Positions 21,899 to 33,301 of a stretch of DNA of 64,000 nt are shown here, one piece after another. Under the pieces are notes generated by a model. That model worked only from the letters and a program-made list of their open reading frames with translations. It was not told where the DNA came from and did not search any database. Each line of letters begins with the position of its first letter. Position 1 is the first letter of the stretch. Made by a program: the position numbers and the translations under genes. Source of the DNA: Akebia trifoliata (lineage: Eukaryota; Streptophyta; Magnoliopsida; Ranunculales; Lardizabalaceae); NCBI GenBank assembly GCA_017979445.1, contig CM030719.1, positions 24,481,996 through 24,545,995 on the forward strand, in the 5' to 3' direction.

Positions 21899-22099
21899 AA
21901 ACATGACGAGCAGTTTTCAAAATTTTTGAATGTATTCAAGAAATTGCATATTAATATCCCATTCGTTGAAGCTCTGGAGCAAATGCCAAGTTATGCCAAG
22001 TTTTTGAAAGATATCTTGACTAAAAAGAGACGATTGAGTGAATTTGAACAGTGGGTTTGACTGAAGAGTGCAGTGCTATCATTCAAAAGAAACTTCTAG

Positions 22100-23984
22100 C
22101 AAAGCTTAAGGATCCAGGGAGCTTTACTATACCGTGCACAATAGGCAACCAATTCTCTGGTAGAGCTTTGTGTGATTTGGGGCTAGTATTAATCTAATGC
22201 CACTATCTATATTTCAAAAATTAGGATTGGGAGAAGCTTGGCCTACTACTGTGACACTCCAGTTAGCGGATAGATCACTAAAGTATCCAAGGGGGAAAAT
22301 TGAAGATGTGCTTGTTAAGGTTGACAAATTTATATTCCCTGTGGATTTTATTGTTCTTGATATGGAGGAAGATAAGGATGTTCCAATCATTCTTGGCAAG
22401 CCATTCTTAGCCACAGGCAGAACTCTTATTAATGTGCAAAAAGGGGAGCTTACTATGAAAGTTCAAGATCAAGAGGTGAAATTTAATGTTTTCAAAGCTA
22501 TGAAGTTCCCCACTGAAGAGCCTGAAGATTGTTATAGAATTGATGTAGTGGACACATGTGTTCGACATAATCATGAAGAAATATCCCCATTTGACCAGCT
22601 TGAATTAGCAATAATTAATGCATACAATGATGATAGTTTAGAGTTGGTGAATTACTTGGAGGCTACGCCAAAATTCACTCGTTCTAAGCCAAAGTTTGAA
22701 TTGTTAGACATGCCATCATTGGGTTCTCATTCGAAGCCTTCAATTCAAGAACTGCCATCACTAGAGCTCAAGCCTCTTCCTAGTCATTTGAGGTATGTTT
22801 TCCTTGGTGAATCATCATTTTTGCCGGTTATTATTTCTGCTTTTCTTGAGCCTGAACAAGAAGATAAGTTATTAAGGGTGTTGCGAGAGTATAAGAAAGC
22901 GTTGGGATGGTCCATAGTAGATATTAAGAGGATTAGTCCTTCTATTTGCATGCACAAAATTCATATGGAGGATGATCATAAGCCCTCTATTGAACACCAA
23001 CGTCGACTTAACCCAATTATGAAGGAAGTGGTGAAAAAGGAGATTTTCAAGTGGCTTGATGCGGGCATAATTTATCCTATTTGTGATAGCTCATGGGTTA
23101 GTCCGGTGCAATGTGTACCGAAGAAGGGAGGAATGACTGTTGTGACGAACGATAATAATGAGCTTATCCCAACAAGGACAGTAACTGGGTGGCGTGTTTG
23201 TATGGATTATCGGAAGTTAAATAAAACTACTCGGAAAGACCATTTTCCCTTGCTGTTCATTTATCAGATGCTTGATAGACTAGCGGGGCACTCCTATTAT
23301 TATTTCTTGGATGGATATTCAGGATACAATCAGATTGCTATAGCATCAGAAGACCAGGAGAAGACAACGTTCACCTGTCCCTACGGAACTTTTGTATTTC
23401 GAAGGATGCCTTCCGGACTGTGCAATGCATCGACAACATTTCAAAGGTGTATGATGGCAATTTTTTCTGACATGGTGGAGCATTTTATAGAGGTATTCAT
23501 GGATGACTTCTCGGTATTTGGTAATTCTTTTGATATTTGCTTGGATAACTTAGCATTAGTTCTCAAAAGATGTAAAGAAACGAATCTTGTGTTGAATTGG
23601 GAGAAATGCCATTTCATGGTACAAGAAAGAATTGTTCTCAGCCATCGAGTATCAATTAAGAGAATTGAGGTGGATAGAGCAAAGATTGAGACTATTGAGA
23701 AACTACCACCTTTATCTTCCGTCAAGGGTATTCGAAGTTTTCTTGGGCATGCTGGATTCTACCGGTGTTTTATTAAGGATTTCTCGAAGATCTATAAACC
23801 GCTTTGTAGTTTGTTAGAAAAAGAAGTAGTTTTTAAATTTGATGAACAATGTCTTGAGGTATTTCAGATCTTGAAATCTAGATTAGTGTCAACACCCATC
23901 ATTGTTGCCCCAGATTGGAATCTCCTGTTTGATTTTATGTGTGATGCTAGCGATTTTGCTATTGGCGCAGTTCTAGGCCAATGA
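22100..23984 (+). pseudogene. pol: Athila-type protease and reverse transcriptase, broken
   Basis: The aspartic-protease active site region (about 22168-22200) is frameshifted by one base, so the long frame only opens at 22197. The downstream protease flap and the ILGKPFLATGR segment are readable. Reverse transcriptase follows at about residues 210-500 of the 595-residue frame: VCMDYRKLNKTTRKDHFPL, GYSGYNQI, the catalytic FMDDFSV and LGHAGFYRCFI. It then enters RNase H (FDFMCDASDFAIGAVLGQ), where a TGA at 23982-23984 stops it. RT motifs are intact, but the polyprotein cannot be made. Confidence 0.9.
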
Positions 23985-24290
23985 AAAAATCGAATTTTTC
24001 ATACTATATATTAAGCTAGCAAAACATTAAATGATGCACAGTTGAATTATGCCACCACTGAGAAGGAATTGCTAGCAGTTGTGTTTGCATTTGATAAGTT
24101 CCATGCATATCTCATCGGGACAAAGGTAATTGTTTTTACTGATCATGTCGCTATCAAGTATTTAATTGCTAAGAAAGATGCAAAACTTTAACTTATCCGG
24201 TGGGTGCTCTTGTTACAAGAGTTTGACTTAGAGATTCGGGACAAAAAGGGGACTGAAAACCAAGTGGCGGACCATCTCTCAAGGCTAGAA
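23985..24290 (+). pseudogene. pol: Athila-type RNase H remainder, broken
   Basis: After a one-base insertion near 24000, the RNase H domain resumes in another frame with ATTEKELLAVVFAFDKF, VIVFTDH and [12 protein letters not shown]. Stops interrupt it at about 24013 and 24189. The three acidic active-site regions are recognisable but spread over two frames. Confidence 0.8.
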
Positions 24291-25242
24291 AATGGGGGAA
24301 AAAATTAATGATGAGACTATGATCAATGAGTCATTCCTAGATGAACAATTATTTGCTTGTAATCAAAAGAACTTGCCTTGGTATGCAGATTATGTGAACT
24401 TCATCGTTAGCAAAGTGATTCCTCCTGAGATAAGCTCTCAACAAAAGAAAAAATTCTTGTATGATGTCAAGTCTTATGTTTGGGACGAGCCTTTCTTATT
24501 CAAGCAATGTGCAGATCAGATTATAAGGAGGTGTGTTCCTAAAGAAGAAATTGAAGACATACTTCGACATTGTCGTTGGTCTGAATATGGATGCCATTTT
24601 GGGGGAGAGAGAACCGCAGCCAAGGTGCTACAATCATGTTTCTATTGGCCTACACTATTTAAAGATGCGCATTTCTTTGTCTCAAGGTGTGATCGATGCC
24701 AAAGGGTTGGTAATATTTCAAAGAGACATGAGATGCCACTCAATAACATTCTGGAGGTAGAGATCTTTGATGTGTGGGGAATTGATTTTATGGGTCCCTT
24801 CATCTCTTCCTATAATAGTCTCTACATTCTAGTGGCAGTCGATTATGTCTCAAAATAGGTGGAAGTGACTGCATTGCCCACGAATGATGCTAAGGTGGTG
24901 CTGAATTTTTTGAGGAAGAACATTTTTACCCGTTATGGCACTCCTCAAGCAATAATCAGTGATGAAGGCACTCACTTCTGCAATAAATATTTTGAAGCCC
25001 TTCTAACTAGATATGGGGTAACTTATAAGATCGCTACGGCCTACCATCCGCAAACTAGTGGTCAAGTAGAGATTTCGAATAGGGAAATTAAGCGGAATCT
25101 GGAGAAGACTGTGAACCCATCTCGCAAGGATTGGTTCAAACGATTAGACGATGCATTATGGACTTATCGGACCGCCTACAAAACACCAATTGGAATGTCA
25201 CCTTACCGATTGGTTTTTGGCAAGGCATGTCATCTCCCGGTC
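24291..25242 (+). pseudogene. int: Athila-type integrase, truncated
   Basis: The zinc-binding HHCC region ends in RCDRCQRVG. The catalytic core has IDFMGPF (first D), ISDEGTHF (second D) and [11 protein letters not shown] (E). An in-frame TAG at 24856-24858 replaces a codon in the conserved VDYVSK-VEV stretch. Normal Athila sequence stops after [13 protein letters not shown] at about 25242. The frame then runs on into an unrelated dispersed repeat, so the C-terminal domain and the 3' LTR are missing. Confidence 0.88.
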
Positions 25243-25276
25243 CAAATCCTAAAAAAAATGTGTAATCTGAACCACC

Positions 25277-26352
25277 AACATACATTAAATGTTGAGAAGG
25301 AAAACATTGAATACGGCCCTACTTCTTGAATGGAGTTTAGCAATCTATCGAGGATGCCATTGCCATTACATGGTTCCTCTTTTTGCTCGATTTGATTTTG
25401 GATTCACGATTTGCCACTCTAGAAGAAACCCAGTTCATACTGGTAGTTTCTTAGAGGGTGTATTTATTTATTTTTCTTGCTAAGCAAGCAAGCAAGCGAT
25501 GTATTGATAAAAAGAATGTACAAAGGAAAATTCCTCTTACTTTACAAGTCTGAAAAGAGGCAAAGATCACAGTTCTTCAGTTACCAAAGGAAGATTACAA
25601 ACATTGAGAAACAGAAAATCCTCAAAACTAAAAACCCCAAATTTTGCAAGAGAAGCAGCCATCAAACATTGGACATGGTAGAACATCTCTTATCTCTAAA
25701 GGGCTAATTTGAAGTAATGCCACAATTGAATATATAATAGATGGTCCACCGATTCCTCCTTTTTTTTGCAAGAGCAACATTTTGATGCCAAACTTATACC
25801 CCACTTCTTGTGAAGAGTATCATCTGCATTTTTGATTCAAGCCCGGATGCTTGAACACGACGATTTCGCTGCGCTCTTTAAACTGTGACGATGATTAATA
25901 GCAAAACGGTACTTCTACCCCAATTCCTTTTGTATTGCTAATGATAGAATTAGATGATTCAGTCTAACGGTCCTCATCCCATCATAGAGGCCTTAGATCG
26001 TGGGTAGGATCACTATATTTTAGGGAGCCCATTCGGTGTACTCTACCACGTCAGTGAGTGTCTATTTTTTTTGGTTAGTTTAGCATGGCTCTTACAAGGA
26101 AGTTCAGTGAACATAGATTCATGTAATGTAAGTTACACCCAATGGCTTATGTAAGAGATAATTACAGTCTCTAAAAGGAAGCACATTACATATCATGATC
26201 GAGAAAGATAAATCCATGAATATCTTTCACAACTGTTAGGGTAGCTACTTATTAGAGAAAAACAATATTTGATTACTCTTTGATGATTACAATGAGCCCT
26301 CATAAGGTTTAAATAGAAATATTAAAGGATAAGAATGAATCATTCCAAATCT
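25277..26352 (+). repeat. 1076-bp inverted repeat, left arm
   Basis: This arm matches 27254-28329 in reverse complement over its full 1076 bp with only a few differences (for example CGCTGCGCTC here against a CA/TG-altered version in the other arm). It starts 34 bases after the Athila breakpoint. It contains no recognised gene. The patch at about 25480-25500 (AAGCAAGCAAGCAAGC) is a short repeat. Confidence 0.95.
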
Positions 26353-26751
26353 AGAATGTAATATATTCTAATTATCATCGTAATCTAAATCAATCTTTTA
26401 GTTAATCAAATCTAATCCTAAATGATATGGTGTAACACAGTACACCTTATTACATTACATCCTATGTAATACTTTAACATACTCCTTCAAACTAATGGTG
26501 ATCAACAATCTTAGTTTCTTAAAATCAATATTCTCCTAAGATCTGAATCATCAAGATTTGCTGTCTCCGTCTTGTAAGATAAGAATCGTCATTGCAAAGT
26601 TATGTCATGATTGCTTGGTTGTGGGATTGTTGAGAAACCGATCTAATAGGTAGTGTCGTCACCCAAATGACAATTTCTAAAGGGGAACGACCACTCTTCT
26701 AGTCTTCCCTACTAATAGTAATGATTAGGAAAATGCTGAACTAGCATTAAT
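26353..26751. other. Spacer between inverted-repeat arms, nothing identified
   Basis: AT-rich, no open frame of note and no repeat match that I can see elsewhere in the window. Confidence 0.4.
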
Positions 26752-26880
26752 CACTACGTCAAAATTGGCAAAAAAATGACTGCTCAGGAGAGTTGTTTTT
26801 AAAAGAAAGTCTGCTTAAATCGTCACAGCAACAGTTGTTTTAATCGGAGTCATCTTTAATAAACGACTATCTTGAGCAGT
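26752..26880. mobile_element. Possible truncated CACTA terminus
   Basis: It begins CACTACGTCAAAATTGGC, followed by repeated GACTGCTC / GAGCAGTC and TCGTC-like words that look like subterminal repeats. It runs into the (TA)n of MITE unit I without a second end. A CACTA start alone is weak evidence. Confidence 0.35.
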
Positions 26881-26900
26881 CATATATATATATATGTATA

Positions 26901-27253
26901 GGGTCCCGTTCAACACCCTATGTTTTACCCTACACTTTACCCTACGTGTTTTGTCCTACATGAGTTAGAAGTTTTGGAATAGGCTGATTTTTGGTGAGGA
27001 TGATCTCCTCACCATAGAGATCATCCTCACCAAAAATCAGCCAATTCCAAAACTTCTAACCCCATAAAAAATGATTTACAAAAAATGGACGGTCTACGAT
27101 TTTTCAACTTGTAAACATGAGGCTAGAAATTTCGGAATGAGCTGATTTTTGGTGAGGAGGATCTTCTAACCGTAGAGATCATCCTCACTAAAAATCAGCT
27201 CATTCCAAAACTTCTAACCCCATAAAAAATGGTTTACAAAAATGGACGGTCAA
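26901..27253. mobile_element. Double-hairpin MITE, unit I (interrupted)
   Basis: It starts GGGTCCCGTTCAACACCCTA after a TA tract, has hairpin 1, the GGACGGTC spacer and hairpin 2, then begins another GGTTTACAAAAATGGACGGTC and is cut at 27253 by the right arm of the 1076-bp repeat. Confidence 0.7.
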
Positions 27254-28329
27254 AGATTTGGAATGATTCATTCGTATCCTTTAATATTTCTATTTAAACC
27301 TTATGAGGGCTCATTGTAATCATCAAAGAGTAATCAAATATTGTTTTTCTCTAATAAGTAGCTACCCTAACAGTTGTGAAAGATATTCATGGATTTATCT
27401 TTCTCGATCATGATATGTAATGTGCTTCCTTTTAGAGACTGTAATTATCTCTTACATAAGCCATTGGGTGTAACTTACATTACATGAATCTATGTTCACT
27501 GAACTTCCTTGTAAGAGCCATGCTAAACTAACCAAAAAAAATAGACACTCACTGACGTGGTAGAGTACACCGAATGGGCTCCCTAAAATATAGTGATCCT
27601 ACCCACGATCTAAGGCCTCTATGATGGGATGAGGACCGTTAGACTGAATCATCTAATTCTATCATTAGCAATACAAAAGGAATTGGGGTAGAAGTACCGT
27701 TTTGCTATTAATTATCGTCACAGTTTAAAGAGTGCAGCAAAATCGTCGTGTTCAAGCATCCGGGCTTGAATAAAAAATGCAGATGATACTCTTCACAAGA
27801 AGTGGGGTATAAGTTTGGCATCAAAATGTTGCTCTTGCAAAAAAAAAGAGGAATCGGTGGACCATCTATTATATATTCAATTGTGGCATTACTTCAAATT
27901 AGCCCTTTAGAGATAAGAGATGTTCTACCATGTCCAATGTTTGATGGCTGCTTCTCTTGCAAAATTTGGGGTTTTTAGTTTTGAGGATTTTCTGTTTCTC
28001 AATGTTTGTAATCTTCCTTTGGTAACTGAAGAACTGTGATCTTTGCCTCTTTTCAGACTTGTAAAGTAAGGGGAATTTTCCTTTGTACATTCCTTTTATC
28101 AATACATCGCTTGCTTGCTTGCTTAGCAAGAAAAATAAATAAATACACCCTCTAAGAAACTACCAGTATGAACTGGGTTTCTTCTAGAGTGGCAAATCGT
28201 GAATCCAAAATCAAATCGAGCAAAAAGAGGAACCATGTAATGGTAATGGCATCCTCGATAGATTGCTAAACTCCATTCAAGAAGTAGGGCCGTATTCAAT
28301 GTTTTCCTTCTCAACATTTAATGTATGTT
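27254..28329 (-). repeat. 1076-bp inverted repeat, right arm
   Basis: This is the exact-length partner of 25277-26352. It sits between two MITE stubs: a unit-A type left half (26901-27253) and a unit-D type right end (28330-28372). This suggests that the right arm is the newer copy, placed into a MITE-rich site. Confidence 0.95.
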
Positions 28330-28372
28330 TTGAAAAATGTTTTTCCAAAAAGTTAGCCATTGAACGCGACCC
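28330..28372. mobile_element. MITE right-end stub
   Basis: TTTTCCAAAAAGTTAGCCAT then TGAACGCGACCC before (TA)n is the right terminus of the unit-D type. It differs from the terminus type of the unit I stub on the other side of the inserted arm. Confidence 0.6.
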
Positions 28373-28393
28373 ACATATATATATATATATATA

Positions 28394-28760
28394 GGGTCGG
28401 GTTCCTGCAACACACATTGCGACACACATATATATAACGTGTTTGTCTTATATGGGCAAAAATGTTTGGAATGAGCTGATTTTTTGTGAGGATGATCTCT
28501 GTGATGAGGGAATCATCCTGGCAAAAAATCATCCCATTCCAAAACTTGTAACCCCATCAAAATTGATTTACAAAAATTGGACAGTCTATAATTTTTCAAC
28601 AAAAATTGGACGGTCTAGAAGTTTCATAATGAGCTGATTTTTGGCAAGGATGATCTCCTCACCACAGAGATCATCCTCACAAAAAATCAGCCCATTCCAA
28701 ACATTTTTGCCCATATAAGAGAAAACACGTTGTCTATATGTGTGTTGAAATGGTTGTCGT
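28394..28760. mobile_element. Double-hairpin MITE, unit J
   Basis: A further terminus type (CAACACACATTGCGACACAC / TATGTGTGTTGAAATGGTTG) with internal ATGGGCAAAAATGTTTGGAA arms. The two hairpins keep GAGGATGATCTC. The central spacer has a partial duplication of CAAAAATTGGAC. It is flanked by (TA)n. Confidence 0.65.
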
Positions 28761-28782
28761 TTATATATATATATATATATAT

Positions 28783-29192
28783 GGGTCAGGTTCAAGGCCC
28801 ATATGAGAAAACATATGTAAAAACTTTCGTTTTTAATAAAATTTTAAAATATGGGTTAGAAATTTTGGATTGAGCTGATTTTTTGTGAGGATGATCTCTA
28901 TGATGGGAAGATCATCCAAAAAAAAAAAAAAATCAGTCCAATCTGAAACTTCTAACCCCATTAAAAGTGATTTAGAATGTGGATCGTCGATTTTTTATCA
29001 ATTTTTATCACTAATTTGTAAATCACTTTTGATGGATTTAGAAGTTTCTGATTGAACTGATTTTTTGTGAGGATGATCTTTTCATCATAGTGACCATCCT
29101 TGCAAAAAATCAGCTCAATCCAAAACCTCTAACTCTTATTTTGAAAAACAAAAGTTTTTTCATATATTTTCTCATATGGCCCTTGAACCGCC

Positions 29193-29195
<3 letters not shown>
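28783..29195. mobile_element. Double-hairpin MITE, unit K
   Basis: Termini GGTTCAAGGCCCATATGAGA / TCTCATATGGCCCTTGAACC. The internal stems are TGATTTTTTGTGAGGATGAT and complement; the centre resembles unit H (TTTTGATGGATTTAGAAG). A long (TA)n tract follows (29196-29261). Confidence 0.7.

Positions 29196-29261
<66 letters not shown>
29196..29261. repeat. (TA)n microsatellite
   Basis: About 33 TA units at the right edge of MITE unit K. Confidence 0.9.
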
Positions 29262-29267
<6 letters not shown>

Positions 29268-29907
29268 TTAAGATATTTACATAAAAATGAAAGTCTACCT
29301 TTTCTCCTCAAAAATCACTTTTTACCTACCATATCCAAATGAGAATCTCGGTCAAGACTCTGCATGATAGCCCATAACCTCTACCCTGCATATTTCTCAT
29401 TAACTAGGCCCATAACCTTTATGACTGTTGTCCTCCTCCAAGTGGTCCTACAAACAAAAAATCAACATCACTGATGAATTCTAGTCATCGAACCAAGCAA
29501 TTAAGTTCATTATTGTAACAATTGGATCTGAATATTATTTCAAGTTCTCAAATCAACGTCTTAAAATCACCAATCATTCAATTTTTTTTTATGTGCATTT
29601 CCACCATGGGTGTGAGCAAAACAATATAAAGGTCAACAAATTAAAATCCAAATTATTGTGAGATGTGGAAATTTTGAGGTGTGATAACTCATACAATTGC
29701 TCTCATAAAATTTGATACAGGACATGTGTATGTCATTTTAATTCATGTGGGGATGCCTAAGGACATGTAGTGTGAACCACCTACATTATTATGCTGTTAA
29801 AAAACAGAGAATAAGGTCCTACCTCTTGAATAGAGGTTACCAAGCTGAAAAGAATGCCATTGACTTGAGAGTATGGGCCCCAATCCTTTGAACTTATATA
29901 AGATCAG
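29262..29907. repeat. Diverged copy of the 7.0-7.6 kb dispersed repeat
   Basis: Words shared in order with 7100-7510 include TTTTGAGGTGTG, ACAGGACA, GAACCACCTACATT and CTACCTCTTGAAT. No coding signal was recognised. Confidence 0.4.
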
Positions 29908-29910
29908 GCC

Positions 29911-30183
29911 CACTATGTGAAAACTGGAAAATTCGACAAAAAAATTTGATGGGCCAAGACCCATACAATTTAGAAACTGAATTTTGACCATTTAGGACCA
30001 TCGAAATTCTAGATATTCCCAGATTTGACGGCTTAGAGCTTTTCTCCCATCCTTCATTAATTTGACAGTTTTGGCCTGTCGAAAAAAAAAAATTGACAAC
30101 GAAAAATTCGACCACTTTGTCCATAAAATTTTATGAAATTTGACTGCCCAGGGCTGTCAAATTTGGGCTTTTTTAGTTATGTG
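29911..30183. mobile_element. 273-bp CACTA MITE, same family as the 24.5-kb element
   Basis: It starts CACTATGTGAAAACTGG and ends CTTTTTTAGTTATGTG, flanked by the 3-bp duplication GCC (29908-29910, 30184-30186). Its left 45 bases match the inverted right end of the element at 35412-59933 (CACTACGTGAAAATCTCG ... AAATTTGTTGGGCC). Its right end matches the left end of that element (AAAAAAGC ... ATTTGACGG). It keeps GTCAAATTT/TTTGAC subterminal words. It is an internal-deletion derivative with no coding capacity. Confidence 0.7.
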
Positions 30184-31799
30184 GCCCACAGCTTAGCCTA
30201 ATATGAAAAATCCAAATTAATCATAGAATCATAAAATCCAAATTGCTTTATGAAGCGTATAAGTCAGTGGGTCCATCCTAGAGGTATCTGAAGGAAATAT
30301 CCTCTCGAGCTTTATTCTAAATTAATTCTGTAATTTTATTGTTTAACGAAAACCAAACGATAGAAACTAAAACCAAGAAACTTCCATCTCGAGGTTTGTC
30401 TTAAATTAGTTCTGTGATTTTGTTGCTTGACCTTATGTTACATTGTTCCTAATTTGGATTCATGATTCACACTCTAGAATAAACCCGGTTCATACAGGTT
30501 GAGGATGTATAGGTCATTTATAATAGTCTCAAAGGAGAAGACCTATGTCAAGGGGGGCAGGCTATCTATTCGAATATAGGGATAGTGAGCTAAATCCAAA
30601 GAGTCGTGATAATCTGGCTTAGGCACGTGGCATACTCAATCAACACTTTTGATGTGTCAAGCTAAACAACCGTAGATCTTATCTCCTTGGGATATAAAAC
30701 AACACCTTTTTATGGAGAACTGTATCCCTAGGAGAGCATAACTACGGTTTCCAAGCCTGTCAGGTTAGGGGTGTTGATTGAATATGCGATGTGCCTAAGT
30801 CAGATTATCACAATTCAAACCAAAAGCAAGGGTATATGTAATCATAGTAACAAAGTTCGGATTAGAGAAAGATCAATTCAATAAATTCAGACAAATTCAA
30901 AATAATTTTGCTATTATTGTAGCAAATTTTTGAAGAATTTTATAAAATATTGAAATAATTCAGAGAATTTGATGACTATGTATTAGTAACAAAAACATGT
31001 TTTGCTATTTTCCACGAACTAAGGACTAATCTAACTATGAATCAATTTGGAATTCGGTGTAGTAAGAGTGAATCCGATCACACATGTTTAGACAATCAAG
31101 TTACTGGGCAAAAGCTGGAGGTATTTATATAGAAAGAGAGCTGCTGCTGCTGTTAGACAAATCAGTGAATGATTGAGAATAAGTAGAAGTTGGGGTGCCC
31201 ATCGAAGCTCTCTCATTTTTTTCGTTAGGTTTTTGATCTTTAGGTTTGAGGTTTTATATGAGCCTAATCATAATTTAAACAAGCCCTGAAATTGTTTGAA
31301 TCAGTGTTATAATGTTTTGTAATGCTGAAATTATAATTTGAGTCAAATCTTTGCAATGTTTAATGACCATGTTTTAACTTCTAACTGGCGTGTGAAATTT
31401 GGGGTGCCAATAGCAGAAATTTGGGGTGCGCTCTATAGACAACCCTCTATCAGGGTGAGTCGTTAAGTAATTTTCTTTCGTACTCTAAACCAATCTGAAG
31501 TCCTTGAGATTCACACCAGAAACCATGACCACATCCAATGGTCTAGATCTCATAGAGAATGATCCCAGCCAATTTCTTTGGAGAAAAGAAGAGTGACTCT
31601 ATTACCAAATCAACTTTTGCTAACGCCACCCTCATTCATATGTAAATCATCAAAGAATTCGCACACACTTGGGGTGCCGTTAGTAAAAGTTAGTGTGACA
31701 ATAGGAAGCACGCAAAAAGAAACGTCCAAACTTAAGCATATGATATTTCATGCAATAAACAATGAGTAGTGTTAAGGCACCCCAATTATTACCAAGGGC

Positions 31800-31912
31800 A
31801 CCCCACTTCATAGCCAAATTGTTGTCTTATATGAGTTAAAAGTTTGGGAATGAGCTGTTTTGTAGTGAGGGTGATCTCCATGATGAGAAGATCATCCTCA
31901 CCAAGAATCATA
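31800..31912. mobile_element. Relic hairpin of the MITE family
   Basis: AATGAGCTGTTTTGTAGTGA ... GTGATCTCCATGATGAGAAG ... ATCATCCTCACCAAGAATCA is a single degraded hairpin of the family, in the 380-bp segment that copy 1 lacks. Confidence 0.5.
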
Positions 31913-31988
31913 AATCGCCCTTTTTTTTTCTGATCCAATATTGGACTGAGCACTTATGGCTTATGGGAGGAGTGATGATGCATGTTCG

Positions 31989-31989
31989 G

Positions 31990-32023
<34 letters not shown>
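31989..32023. repeat. (CT)n(CA)n microsatellite
   Basis: The shorter paralogue of the tract at 9722-9778. Confidence 0.85.
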
Positions 32024-32024
<1 letters not shown>

Positions 32025-32345
32025 GTATATAGATATACCATTAAACATAGATTGTGTAATGTGATGAGAAGGTACACAGTCTTTACAAGCAAGCACATTA
32101 CATAAAAAAGATCTCTCACAAGTATTGCTAGGGCAGACGTTTCTTATGAAGAAGATCTCTCACAACTGCTAGCTAGGCTAGTTTCTTATTATACATGACC
32201 ATCACTCAAAACACAAAGATAGAACCATGAAGAAGATCCTTCACTACAACTGCTAAGGCAGCAAAACATTACTTAGATATAAAACACAAAGATAAAACAG
32301 CATTACGAGGACCTCTTCTTATTCTTCTCCATATCATCAACAAAG

Positions 32346-32552
32346 TCAGTGTGGATGAGTGGAAGATGGAGGGTGATGGCCATGAGGTGGGGGATGATGA
32401 GGAGTATATTTTGGTGGATATTTTGGAGGATATTTTGGTGGTTTGTGCTTATATGGTGGACCAAAACGACTAGCTAAAGTTGGGGTGGTCAGAGTCATCG
32501 CCACCACCCCAAGGAGCAACACCACTAAGTGTAGGAGTCCTGAAAACTTCAT
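32346..32552 (-). CDS. Small secreted proline/lysine/histidine-rich peptide, copy 2
   Basis: A 68-residue protein with nearly the same signal peptide as copy 1 (MKFSGLLHLVVLLLGVVAM). The mature part has diverged into tandem PPKY units (KPPKYPPKYPPKYTP) and a His/Pro tail (HHPPPHGHHPP). The leader, TATA box (32613-32619) and start context match copy 1. The signal peptide changes at few positions while the mature repeat region changes by residue replacements and in-frame indels, as in other small wall or secreted proteins. Both copies have an intact frame, which argues that at least one is or recently was a functional gene. Confidence 0.75.
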   Translation of the reverse strand: MKFSGLLHLVVLLLGVVAMTLTTPTLASRFGPPYKHKPPKYPPKYPPKYTPHHPPPHGHHPPSSTHPH

Positions 32553-32612
32553 GATGCTTCAATGGTGAAAACTTGGAACAAGTGTGATATCTATAGGTTT
32601 CAATGGGTGGCC

Positions 32613-32619
32613 TTTTATA
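32613..32619 (-). promoter_or_regulatory. TATA box of the proline-rich peptide gene, copy 2
   Basis: TATAAAA on the minus strand, 61 bases upstream of the ATG at 32552, in the same context as copy 1. Confidence 0.6.
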
Positions 32620-33052
32620 AGGGAGTCGGATCTCTATTATCTTGACACGTGTAAATATCAGGACCACTTAGGAAATTTTTTTTAATTTTGCTAAAAAAAC
32701 AAAAGAGGACAATTTTAGATGTAGACTGAAACCTCCAATATTGAATATTTAGCGGATAAGTTTCTAAAGGGTGGGGCACTTTAGCCCCAGTTTATCAATA
32801 ATGAGGTTGGACCCCTATTATCTTAGAGACATGTAAATATCAGGACCACTTTGGCAAATTCGGTAATTTAGCACAAAAAACCAAAAAAAGAAAAAGGACA
32901 CTGAAACCTCCAATATTGAATATTTAGTAAGATCTGTCTTTTTTTTTTGAATTATTGTGGATAATTTTCTAAAGGGAGGGCCGGCCCTTAACTCCCGTTT
33001 ATCAATAAAAATAAATAAAAATAAAAGATTTATCTTTTTATTGAGTGGCAAA

Positions 33053-33301
33053 CTAGCATGCATGTATGATCGTGTTGGTGAAGAAAAATAATGCTGAAGT
33101 GACTTCAAGATTGTAACTCTTATCACACATCTGTGGAAGTAAGCGGGAAGCGTAAGTGCTTTTCATCGAGATATGAGTGAAGACGCTTTCTTGCACAATT
33201 CCTCCTCGAGGACATGTGCTATGAGGTACAATCCTGAGGTCACTCAAACATGATGTCATGAGTTCCTTCACCTGTGCATCACTTGCTTGGATTTGCATCA
33301 C
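33053..33301 (-). pseudogene. Conserved open fragment of unknown function, copy 2
   Basis: The paralogue of 10754-11038, with KELMTSCLSDLRIVPHSTC and ASRLLPQMCDKSYN. A duplicated CATCACTTGCTTGGATTT at about 33285-33315 extends it upstream. Not recognised. Confidence 0.25.

Noticed and set aside
31578..31769. 63-residue frame in the segment unique to copy 2
   Set aside because: No motif, and the segment is probably just DNA lost from copy 1 with a relic MITE beside it.
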